Source: Panulirus ornatus
Lineage: Eukaryota > Arthropoda > Malacostraca > Decapoda > Palinuridae
Direction of reading: 5' to 3'
NCBI RefSeq assembly: GCF_036320965.1
Contig: NC_092240.1
Coordinates: forward strand, 7,168,501-7,232,500
DNA length: 64,000 bases
Every line of letters starts with the position of its first letter. Position 1 is the stretch's first letter. The notes beneath the pieces are model-generated. The model was not told the DNA's origin, made no database searches, and saw only the letters and a list, made by a program, of their open reading frames with translations. The position numbers and the translations under genes were made by a program. Positions 24,056 through 36,100 of this stretch are shown piece after piece.

Positions 24056-25271
24056 TGTTTAATGGGTAGCTATACACAAGCCTGGTAACTGTTTTGTGCA
24101 TTCACTGATTGTCAAAGCATACAGCAGCCATCAATTAGATGTTAGTGCTAACCATAAACCACATTTTTCAAATACAAAAAAATATGGTGAATTTTGAATG
24201 CTTGGAGAGATTATAGGCAGTGTTCATAAGTTCTCTTGATTTTGACTAGTGCTTTGCCTAATTTTACAATAATCAACACCATATTTTCCCCCAATCTTCA
24301 TAACCCTCTCTACTATTGCCCTATTCATCAAGGTGAAAAAAGAAAATATCTATTCTGTGCCATTCCTATTCTATAAGCACCACACTAAAACTGTAAATAA
24401 GTATCATTCATATTACAAAAGTAACATTCCAGACTGGCAGCTTATCTGGTCAGGTCTGATTTCACTCAAATCAAATGGATCATATCCTTATCCAACTTTG
24501 AAAAGATATAATAAAATTGATAGATCATTAAAAAAATACCCAGTAAAGTACTTATATACCAAGGAAACCAATGAATGTAAATGCGTTAAGAGAGTCTGAT
24601 ATTACCTTTCCTGCATTAAATACCATAGCAATAAACCCCTCACAAGATAATACATCTATTACTCCTCCATCACGATTTTTCCAAGATCATTTCTGATGGC
24701 TGGAAAGACCCTTATGGTGAAATATTATTTTTTTCTCGTAAACATCTCTCTTAACCTTAATTCATTATGTGGATGATGGTAGACTACCAAGTGTCCTGAT
24801 TCCGTCCACAACCCGCATGGTAGTAACTTATGGGGTCAGCGCATGTGCAATGTAATACCAAATCCTATCAATACAGCCCACTGTATTTAACCCTCCTTAT
24901 AAATAAATGCTAATACTGACGTAATGAATTCCCATTCAAATGCGTATATCTAACTCATACTAGTAGACCATGAACTGTCATGTGCCTCGCTGCACCTTGC
25001 TACCTCAATGACATACTGCCATTATATGCACCATACACCCATTAGTTGACAAAACAAGGATCTGGGGAAGGATGGGAGAGTCAACTTGCTGTCACTACTT
25101 AGCTCTAGCTGCCATTAAGATAAGAGATAATGGGAAATAAGTCTCCACGTCTCTCCAATGTTTACATGCGATGGCAACAGATGCCAGCGAATTATCCCCC
25201 GTCCCACTCCCACACATCTCGAATGGACGGCACCCACGAACAGAACACACTCGTCTAACCCCAACATATAC

Positions 25272-25365
25272 CTTTCACAGTGTACAGAGCCTTCTCCTTT
25301 TTCACCACGAGAACTCTTTCAGTTTCGGGCACGTCACTTTCTGTCATGTTTTCAGTGTCGGCCAT
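25272..25365 (-). CDS. SRP68: SRP68 exon 1 (start codon, residues 1-31)
   Basis: The ATG at 25,365 opens a 31-codon acidic leader (MADTENMTESDVPETERV...) and one extra base, ending at donor AAAG|GTATATG. The leader ends ALYTVK and joins directly to V-LSAVREAQLAHGLRHSDY in exon 2, the place where the human protein has its low-complexity N terminus before LEILQIIKESQQQHGLRHGD. The acidic, disordered leader is short for the family and has no glycine run. The frame join (1 base + 2 bases) is exact, which supports the chosen start. The upstream DNA on this strand is GC-richer, and an arthropod initiator-like TCAGTC lies immediately before the ATG. Confidence 0.9.
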
Positions 25366-25480
25366 GACTGAGTGCCGAAACTGGTGCTGCCACCTGCCGC
25401 CCACAACACCAACCACTGACAAATCCTCACATTATTTCCCCCGCTAAATTCAAATAACTTTTTGTTAGTGCATTAGGAGT
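25366..25480 (-). promoter_or_regulatory. Probable SRP68 5' UTR / core promoter
   Basis: On the minus strand, the DNA just upstream of the SRP68 ATG is GC-richer than its surroundings (GGGCGGCAGGTGGC at about 25,390-25,403). It has no TATA box. An initiator-like TCAGTC abuts the ATG, which would leave an implausibly short leader, so the true transcription start is probably further upstream. A TATA-less housekeeping-type promoter is inferred. Confidence 0.4.
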
Positions 25481-28400
25481 CAATGAGCGTTTAGGGAAAT
25501 TCATAAAAGAAAGAAAACACAGCAATTCTCTCCAGGTTCATCCGTGTCTAATGTCATTCAAAAATGCGTTCATTATCCGTGGATGCAGGACGCCCATCTG
25601 TCCTGGAGATGAGTTTAAATTCGAGCTTATTTGGCGGCATTTCAGGCCCTTAAGCTATTTCTATTACGATTCAATACGAATTTTGTATCGTCCATTATCA
25701 CCTCGTTACATCGAGTTTAAGGATCTGTCATGAACTATGGATCATATCCTATGAAGCATGTGGTTTGTTCTTGGGCTCTTTGATCCATCAAGGAAGGCTG
25801 ATGTACTAATTGTAAGCCTCTCCCACATCCTCTGGATATCAGATGTGTTAAATCTCATTCAATCAAAATTCATTTTGAAGCTCAACTGGAGTGGTCGAAT
25901 TGACAAAGATAAAAGTATGCCCCAATGGCAGCAATGTCAATCGAAAAGTGAAAAGTAACATGAACTTAAGAAAGAAAAAATTATAACAGGAATTAATTTG
26001 AGCTTCATGGGTGTTTGTAAACCAGACTCCTGTATGTGGAAAGGTTGCTAAATGAAGGAAATACGAAAGGAAAAAATTCCACAGCTTCTCTGGACGAAGA
26101 AAGGCGGTATCAATAAAAGTCAATTTTCATGTGTCTGGTCTTCACACAGAATGTAAGCATCTAATATGCAAGTCTGCTGTTCCATACAAAGCCTCGTCAT
26201 ACGTAGAAATTAAGTGATGTATTAAAGAAAACTTAACTTCACAATCTTTTGATTTCATAAAGATTCTACCCTACACTGAGCTATAAGCTTGACTTTTTGT
26301 CAGTTCAAGAAATCAACGAAGTTTTACAATATTTCGTCGATTGTAATTCCTCCTGAATATCACAATATCTTTAAAATGGAGATTTTGACTTCATCTGGGA
26401 TCACAATCCGAGGAGGTCTTACACCTTCTCAAGTCAGGTGGAAATTCACCCGAGGTTTTTTTTATTCTTCTTATCTCCTTGATAAAGGCGTGTCCGTTAG
26501 GAGCATCAGCAGTATCATTGCTTAAGGTTGGAGCCTGCGTGTCCAAAGGGTTCCTGAGTTGAATTTTCTCCCATTATTAGGAATTAGAACAGAAACTCCT
26601 TCCAGTTACACGAAAAAACAGAATTGACGGCAGTGTCTGGATAATACTACCATGCATCATCGGCGAAACCCGACTGTCGCGAAACTATGTCGAAGTAATC
26701 ACAGAATTTCTTCATACACTTTCACCATGGAAGTCTCCCACCTGCCTCAACTGCATTGGTCACATCCAACCTTTCAACTAAGCAAACTTAACAAAAACAC
26801 TAAAGCACACAAAAACAAAGTGTTTACAAACAAACGCTGGTTAATTGGCGAAGACAAGACATTGAACACCTGCACAACAAAAATACCATGTCATTTCCAT
26901 CAAGTATGTGTTCAGTGATTGTTTATAGGTTCAGGCACCAACTTGCACCCATCCCCCGTTTTCAACATGTAGGAGCGTCCAGTAGACACTGCGGGCAAGC
27001 CAAGATTGAAACATCTGAATCATTTCGAATCTTTTCCGGTTTCGATCACCACATTGGTAAAGGAGAAATCTCACTACGTCCTTTCGAATGTTAGTGATTA
27101 AGAGGATACACTTCCTAACATTTCGATCAGTTAAGTAAAGACATAATCGAGACCCTTTATAAGTACAACTGGACTCTGCCTATATTCCAGGTTACAGCGC
27201 AAGTGAAAAATTACATTTGGCTGGGCTGTATCATTGTGATTGCAGTCTTGTTATAAAACTTTCGCTGCATTTCTCTGTTTCGGGAAGTAAGGCAGCTTTG
27301 GGTTGCAAGATCCTTTAGAAAAGTCCTGGGAAACAACAAGACTCACAAAAATTTGTACTTACAAATGAATGTATAAATTCGCAATTTTAATCACCGTTCA
27401 AACAAACAAATCACATGAACAATTCAACAACTAACACTACAGCTGATAAAGAAACTTTATGAATCTAATAATAAAACCACACAATCCCTTACAACGTAAA
27501 GAAAACTTTAAATGCAACTATCTAATATGAAATTCCGACACCCTGGAAGCTTAAAGAAAGTTACGATTCTGCGTTGGGCATGTGTGTGGGGGTGGTTAAC
27601 GGATGTTTACAAAACATTTTGATAAAAATAACATCGGACAACTGCATTTTACATTCGCTGTTATCAAACAGCTTCAAAAAAAATATGACGAAAGTTCCGA
27701 AAGCCAAAAGCATGTACGAGTAACATCTGTCAGCAAAAAAAAGATTGGTTGCAATTGACAGTAATCGTTGTTACGTTACGTAAATCTAGATGTCATCAAT
27801 GAACATGGATCACATACGTCAGTAATCTATTAAATTTTCGACAGGAGGTGAACTTGTTACCTTCAAAATTCGCTTCAGAGTTTATTTGTTGAGTTGCACA
27901 AAAGCCTGGACGCTTATCGTTACTTCATGGTGGTCATATTAATGATAAGGGTGGGACGAAATCGCTTTTGACTGTATTGGGGTCGAATTGATGGCCATCC
28001 ATATAAACAAGTGTATCAAAGTGCTACATAAACACAGGAAAGACATAACACTGTTGTTTTCCTACCCGTTTCTATTACAAATAGGCTTCGTCCACTTTTT
28101 TCTTTCATTCTTGGACAAGCACATATCACTTGCTTCTTGCTTGTTTTATAATTCTAACACGGTCTTGGTTTCATAACAGAAACTGAACACAGTATAAATA
28201 CGATGTATATCAATGTTTGGGCTACCGATCTGGTGAGAGCCGTGTGGAGAAATGATTGATTTTTCCCTTTGATTTGCTACAGATTTGGCTGGCATATGGC
28301 GAATATTTATGAAAAGCCTATCATTCTTAGATATGATACATATGAATTTAATTCAAAGCCTAATTACCAACCTTAATGGTCCAAAAGCGACATTTAGACA

Positions 28401-28529
28401 CTAGAATGTTGAGTTGAAAATGTGTACTATGCTGGGATTTTGATGATAATATATATTCTTAAGAATAATGGTAAAATATAGAGATGAACAACTGTCTCTG
28501 TCAACTGTTTGCTGTTTTTCTTTTTTTGA
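25481..28529. other. Intergenic DNA between SRP68 start and the satellite
   Basis: This is about 3 kb of AT-rich unique-looking sequence. None of the short open frames on either strand has splice context or family likeness. No clear promoter was identified beyond the SRP68 start. Confidence 0.5.
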
Positions 28530-30104
28530 CATTCCTTCCTACTTCTTTGCATCGCATTTCCTGGGTATGTATCTGTAACTGAGAGCATTATGATATATTT
28601 TACTTGATGTCAAGTATAGAAGTGTTTGAATATCTTATCTTTAAAATTTGAAACAAAATGTTTTTTTTAGAGCTAAGAAATACCTTACAATACCTACAAT
28701 TTTTGGTACTTATCTCAGAAAAATAGATTTTCTTTAAAAACTCATATAAAGAAGTAGTTTTCATACTGAATACAAATATGGTCTTAAAATATCGGTTAGT
28801 CGTCTTTATGACATTTATCTAGTTGTTAAATGAAGTCAATATTAAGATATTTTCAGCTACTTTCCATCGTATTTACTGGGTATATATCGACAACTGAGAG
28901 CATTATGATATGTTTTCTTTGCTTATTTCAAGTATAAAAGTGTTCCAATATCTTATCTTTCAATTTTGAAACAAAAAGTTTTTGGAGCTAAAAAATACTC
29001 TGAACTATTACCTACAATTTTTGGCATATTTTTCAGAAAAATAGATTTCCGTTAAAAAGTCATATAAAGAAGTATTTTTCATGCTGAATACAAATCTGGT
29101 GTTAAAATATCGTTTCATTTTCTTTATGACATTATTTAAGCTGTTAAATGAAGCCAATATTGAAATATTTTCTGCTACTTTCCATCGTATTTACTGGGTA
29201 TATATCGACAACTGAGAGCATTATGATATATTTTCTTTGATTGTTTCAAGTACGGAAGTGTTTCAATGTCTTATCTTTCAATTTTAAAACAAAATGATTT
29301 TGGAGCTAAAAAATACCCTGAACATATCCTTTAAAAAGGCATAGAAAGAAGTATTTTTCATACTGAATACAAATCTGGTGTTAAAATATCGGTTAGTCGT
29401 CTTTCTGACATTCAGTTGAGCTGTTAAGTGAGGTCATTTAAAAAAAAAATTGTACTTCTTTGCATCGTATTTCCTGGGTATGTATCGGTAACTGAGAGCA
29501 TTGTGATATATTTTCCATGACTATTTCAATAATAGAAGTGTTTGAATATCTTATCTTTCAATTTTGAAAGAAAAAGTTTTTGGAGCTAAAAAATACCTAC
29601 AATTTTTGCCATCTTTCTCTGAAAAAAATATTTCCTTTAAAAAGTCATATAAAGAAGTAGTTTTCATGCTGAATACAAACATGGTGTTAAAATATCGGTT
29701 AGTCGTCTTTATGACTTTCATTTAAGCTGTTAAATGAGGTCATTTTAGAAAATATTGTACTTTGCATCATATTTACTGGGCATGTATCGGTAACTGAGAA
29801 CATTATGATATATTTCCATGACTATTTGTAGTATAGAAGTGTTTGAATATCTTATCTTCACATTTTGAAAGAAAAGGTTTGTCGAGCTAAAAAATGCTTT
29901 GAAGTATTACCTTCAATTTTGAGGATTTCTCTCAGAAAAGTAGATTTGCTTTAAAAATCATATAGAAGTATTTTTCATGCTGAATACAAATCTGGTGTTA
30001 AAATATCATTTTGTCGTCTTTATTTCATATATCTAAGCAGTTAAATGAAGTCAATATTAAAATACTTTTAGCTGCTTTCCATCGTATTTACTGGGTATGT
30101 ATCG
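28530..30104 (+). repeat. Satellite array, left arm (about 5 monomers, forward)
   Basis: Five AT-rich monomers with the landmark GGGTATRTATC...AACTGAGAGCAT recur near 28,563, 28,877, 29,195, 29,475, 29,776 and 30,090 (spacing 280-318 bp). They are more diverged from each other than the central monomers, as expected at an array edge. Orientation is defined by this arm. No coding potential is seen. Confidence 0.92.
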
Positions 30105-33100
30105 AAAAATCTTTTGTTTCAAAATGTGAAGATAAGACATTCAAACACTAATATACTTCACATAGCCTTGGAAAATATATCACAGTGATCTCAGTTACCG
30201 ATACATACCCATGAAATACGATGCAACGTAGAAAGTTTTCTAATATGACCTCATTTAACAGCTCAAATCAATATCATCACGACGACAAAACGATGTTTTA
30301 ACGCCAGATTTGTATTCAGCATGAAAAATACTTCTTATTATGATTTTTTAAAGGAAATCTATTTTTCTGAGAAAAATGCTAAAAATTGAAGGTAATAGTT
30401 CAGGGTATTTTTTACCTCTAAAAACTTTTTGTTTCAAAATTGAAAAATAAGATATTCAAACATTTCTATACTTGAAATATTCATGGAAAATATATCACAA
30501 TTCTCTCAGTTACCGATATATACCCAGGAAATACCATGCAAAGAAGTACAATTTTCTTTAAAAATGACCTCATTTAACAGGTTAAATGAATGTTATAAAG
30601 ACGACTAACCGATATTTTAACACCAGATTTGTATTCAGTATGAAAAATACTTTTTATATATGACTTTTTAAAGGAAATCTATTTTACTTAGAAAAGTGCT
30701 AAAAGTTGTAGGTAATAGTTCAGGGTATTTTTTACCTCCAGAAACTTTTTGTTTTAAATTTGAAAGATAAGATATTGAAACACTTCCGTACTTGAAATAA
30801 TCAAAGAAAATACATCATAATGCTATCAGCTGTTACCGATACATACCCAGGAAATACGATGCAAAGAAGTACAATATTTTTTTTCATAAATGACCTCATT
30901 TAACAGCTGGAATGAATGTCATAAAGACGACTAACCTATATTTTAACACCAGATTTGTATTCAGTATGAAAAATACTTCTCTATATGACTTTTTAACGTT
31001 AATCTATTTTTCTGAGAAATATGCCAAAAATTATAGGTATTTTTTAGCTCGAAAAATCTTTTCTTCAAAATGTGAAGATAAGATATTCAAACACTTCTAT
31101 ACTTGAAACACTCATGGAAAATATATCACAGTGCTCTCAGTTACCGATACATACCCAGGAAATACGATGCAAAGTAGAAAATTTTCTAAATATGACCTCA
31201 TTTAACAGCTCAAATATATATCATAGAGACGACAAAACGATGTTTTAAATCCAGATTTGTATTCAGCATGAAAAATACTTCTTATTATGATTTTTTAAAG
31301 GAAATCTATTTTTCTGAGAAAAATGCTAAAAATTGAAGGTATTAGTTCAGGGTATTTTTTACCTCGAAAAACTTTTTGTTTCAAAATTGAAAAATAAGAT
31401 ATTCAAACACTTCTATACTTGAAATAGTCATGGAAAATATATCACAATTCTCTCAGTTACCGATATATACCCAGGAAATACCATGCAAAGAAGTACAATT
31501 TTCTTTAAAAATGACCTCATTTAACAGGTTAAATGAATGTCATAAAGACGACTAACCGATATTTTAACACCAGATTTGTATTCAGTATGAAAAATACTTT
31601 TTATATATGACTTTTTAAAGGAAATCTATTTTTCTTAGAAAAGTGCTAAAAGTTGTAGGGTATTTTTTAGCTCCAAAAACTTTTTGTTTTAAAATTGAAA
31701 GATAAGATATTGAAACACTTCCGTACTTGAAATAATCAAAGAAAATACATCATAATGCTATCAGCTGTTACCGATACATACCCAGGAAATACGATGCAAA
31801 GAAGTACAATATTTTTTTTCATAAATGACCTCATTTAACAGCTGGAATGAATGTCATAAAGACGACTAACCTATATTTTAACACCAGATTTGTATTCAGT
31901 ATGAAAAATACTTCTCTATATGACTTTTTAACGTTAATCTATTTTTCTGAGAAATATGCCAAAAATTATAGGTATTTTTTAGCTCGAAAAATCTTTTCTT
32001 CAAAATGTGAAGATAAGATATTCAAACACTTCTATACTTGAAACACTCATGGAAAATATATCACAGTGCTCTCAGTTACCGATACATACCCAGGAAATAC
32101 GATGCAAAGTAGAAAATTTTCTAAATATGACCTCATTTAACTACTCAAATATGTATCGTAGGGACGACAAAACGATGTTTTAAATCCAGATTTGTATTCA
32201 GCATGAAAAATACTTCTTATTATGATTTTTTAAAGGAAATCTATTTTTCTGAGAAAAATGCTAAAAATTGAAGGTATTAGTTCAGGGTACTTTTTACCTC
32301 GAAAAACTTTTTGTTTCAAAATTGAAAACTTAGATATTCAAACACTTTTATACTTGCAATATTCATGGAAAATATATCACAATTCTCTCATTTACAGATA
32401 TATACCCAGGAAATACCATGCAAAGAAGTACAATTTTCTTTAAAAATGACCTCATTTAACAGGTTAAATGAATGTCATAAAGACGACTAACCGATATTTT
32501 AACACCAGATTTGTATTCAGTATGAAAAATACTTTTTATATATGACTTTTTAAAGGAAATCTAATTTACTTAGAAAAGTGCTAAAAGTTGTAGGTAATAG
32601 TTCAGGGTATTTTTTAGCTCCAAAAACTTTTTGTTTTAAAATTGAAAGATAAGATATTGAAACACTTCCGTACTTGAAATAATCAAAGAAAATACATCAT
32701 AATGCTCTCAGTTGTTACCGATACATACACAGGAAATACGATGCAAAGTACAATTTTTTTTTTTATAAATGACCTCATTTAACAGCTGGAATGAATTTCA
32801 TAAAGACGACTGACCGATATTTTAACATCAGATTTGTATTCAGTATGAAAAATACTTCTTTATATGACTTTTTAACGGAAATCTATTTTTCTGAGAAATA
32901 TGCCAAAAATTGTAGGTACTTTTTAGCTCGAAAAATCTTTTTCAAACTATGAAGATAAGATATTCAAACACTTCTATACTTGAAACACTCATGGAAAATA
33001 TATCACAGTGCTCTCAGTTACCGATACATACCCAGGAAATACGATGCAAAGTAGAAAATTTTCTAAATATGACCTCATTAAACAGCTCAAATAAATATCA

Positions 33101-36100
33101 TAGAGACAACAAAACGATGTTTTAAATCCAGATTTGTATTCAGCATGAAAAATACTTCTTATTATGATTTTTAAAAGGAAATCTATTTTTCCAAGAAAAA
33201 TGCTAAAAATTGAAGGTATTAGTTCAGGGTATTTTTTTACCTCGAAAAACTTTGTTTCAAAATTGAAAACTAAGATATTCAAACACTTCTATACTTGAAA
33301 TAGTCATAGAAAATATATCACAATTCTCTCAGTTACCGATATATACCCAGGAAATACCATGCAAAGAAGTACAATTTTCTTTAAAAATGACCTCATTTGA
33401 CAGGTTAAATGAATGTCATAAAAACGACTAACCGATATTTTAACACCAGATTTGTATTCAGTATGAAAAATACTTTTTATATATGACTTTTTAAAGGAAA
33501 TCTATTATTCTTAGAAAAGTGCTAAAAGTTGTAGGTAATAGTTCAGGGTATTTTTTAGCTCCAAAAACTTTTTGTTTTAAAATTGAAAGATAAGATACTG
33601 AAACACTTCCGTACTTGAGATAATCAAAGAAAATATATCATAATGCTCTCAGTTGTTGCCGATACATACCCAGGAAATATGATGCAAAGAAGCACAATTT
33701 TTTTTTTTTATAAATGACCTCATTTAACAGCTGGAATGAATTTCATAAAGACGACTAACCTATATTTTAACACCAGATTTGTATTCAGTATGAAAAATTC
33801 TTCTTTATATGACTTTTTAACGGAAATCTATTTTTCTGAGAAATATGCCAAAAATTATAGGTATTTTTTAGCTCGAAAAATCTTTTCTTTCAAACTGTGA
33901 AGATAAGATATTCAAACACTTCTATACTTGAAACACACATGGAAAATATATCACAGTGCTCTCAGTTACCGATACATACCCAGGAAATATGATGCAAAGT
34001 AGAAAATTTTCTAAATATGACCTCATTTAACAGCTCAAATAAATATCATAGAGACGACAAAACGATGTTTTAAATCTAGATTTGTATTCAGCATGAGAAA
34101 TACTTCTTATTATGATGTTTTAAAGGAATTCTATTTTTCCGAGAAAAATGCTAAAAATTGAAGGTATTAGTTCAGGGTATTTTTTACCTCGAAAAACTTT
34201 TTGTTTCCAAATTGAAAAATAAGATATTCAAACACTTCTATACTTGAAATAGTCATGGAAAATATATCACAATGCTCTCAGTTACCGATACATACCCAGG
34301 AAATACGATGCAAAGAAGTACAAGTTTTTAAAAAAGGGCCTCATTTAACAGCTGGAATGAATGTCATAAAGACGACTAACCGATATTTTAACACCAGATT
34401 TGTATTCAGCATGAAAAATACTTCTTTATATGAGTTTTTAAAGGAAATCTATTTTTCTGAGAAATATGCGAAAAATTGTAGGTTCAGGGGATTTTTTAGC
34501 TCCAAAAACTTTTTGTTTTAAAATTGTAGGTTCAGGGGATTTTTTAGCTCCAAAAACTTTTTGTTTTAAAATTGAAGGATAAGATATTGAAACTCTTCTA
34601 TACTTGAAATAATCAAAGAAAATATATCATAATGCTCTCAGTTGTCGATACATACCCGGTAAATACGATGGAAAATAGCTGAAAATATTTTAATATTGGC
34701 TTCATTTAACAGCTTAAATAATGTCATAAAGAAGAGGAAACGAGATCTTAACGCCAGATTTGTATTCAGCATGAAAAATACTTCTTATTCTGATTTTTTA
34801 AAGGAAATCTATTTTTCTGAGAAAAATGCTAAAAGTTGAAGGTATTAGTTCAGGGTATTTTTTACCTCGAAAAACTTTTTGTTTCAAAATTGAAAAGTAA
34901 AATATTCAAACACTTTTAAACTTGAAATAGTCATGGAAAATATATCACAATTCTCTCGGTTACCGATATATACCCAGGAAATACCATGCAAAGAAGTACA
35001 ATTTTCTTTAAAATGACCTCATTTAACAGGTTAAATGAATGTCATAAAGACGAATAACCGATATTTTAACACCAGATTTGTATTCAGTATGAAAAATACT
35101 TTTTATATATGACTTTTTAAAGGAAATCTAATTTACTTAGAAAAGTGCTAAAAGTTGTAGGTAATAGTTCAGGGTAGTTTTTAGCTCCAAAAAATTTTTG
35201 TTTTAAAATTGAAAGATAAGATATTGAAACACATCCGTACATGAAATAATCAAAGAAAATATATCATAATGCTCTCAGTTGTTACCGATACATACCCAGG
35301 AAATACGATGCAAAGAAGTACAAATTTTTTCTTTTTATAAAGGACTTCATTTAACAGCTGGAATGAATGTCATAAAGACGACTGACCGATATTTTAACAT
35401 CAGATTTGTATTCAGTATGAAAAATACTTCTTTATATGACTTTTTAACGGAAATCTATTTTTCTGAGAAATATGCCAAAAATTGTAGGTACTTTTTAGCT
35501 CGAAAAATCTTTTCTTTCAAAATGTGAAGATAAGATATTCAAACACTTCTATACTTGAAACACTCATGGAAAATATATCACAGTGCTCTCAGTTACCGAT
35601 ACATAACCAGGAAATGCGATGCAAAGTAGAAAATTTTCTAAATATGACCTCATTCAACAGCTCAAATAAATATCATAGAGACAACAAAACAATGTTTTAA
35701 ATCCAGATTTGTATTCAGCATGAAAAATACTTCTTATTATGATTTTTTAAAGGAAATCTATTTTTCTGAGAAAAATGATAAAAATTGAAGGTATTAGTTC
35801 AGGGTATTTTTTACCTCGAAAAACTTTTTGTTTCAAAATTGAAAAATAAGATATTCAAACACTTCTATACTTGAAATAGTCATGGAAAATATATCACAAT
35901 GCTCTCAGTTACCGATACATACCCAGGAAATACGATGCAAAGAAGTCCAATATTTTAAAAAATGACCTCATTTAACAGCTTGAATGAATGTCACAAAGAC
36001 GATTATTAACCGATATTTTAACACCAGATTTGTATTCAGCATGAAAAATACTTCTTTATATGAGTTTTTAACGGAAATCTATATTTCTGAGAAATATGCC

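Larger units (their letters stand above)
1..25365 (-). other. SRP68: SRP68 gene, coding span (11 exons seen, 3' end outside window)
   Basis: This is the gene for the 68-kDa protein of the signal recognition particle, which pairs with SRP72 and binds the S domain of SRP RNA in the cytosol during co-translational targeting to the ER. I joined 11 exons by hand. Every junction keeps the frame and uses GT-AG sites, giving 516 codons; human SRP68 has 627. Order and content follow the family throughout: an Arg-rich RNA-binding segment in exon 2, the helical domain in exons 3-5, a QAAT-LSEV-W-GRT block in exon 6, a VRLFLF block in exon 7, and the LVRLYEIIIQNL and WAEALVLYERTL helices in exons 9-10. 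The last roughly 90-110 residues, which carry most of the SRP72-binding part, lie to the left of base 1. Introns range from 195 bp to 7 kb. No frame break was seen, so the gene looks intact. The assignment is very secure. Confidence 0.96.
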
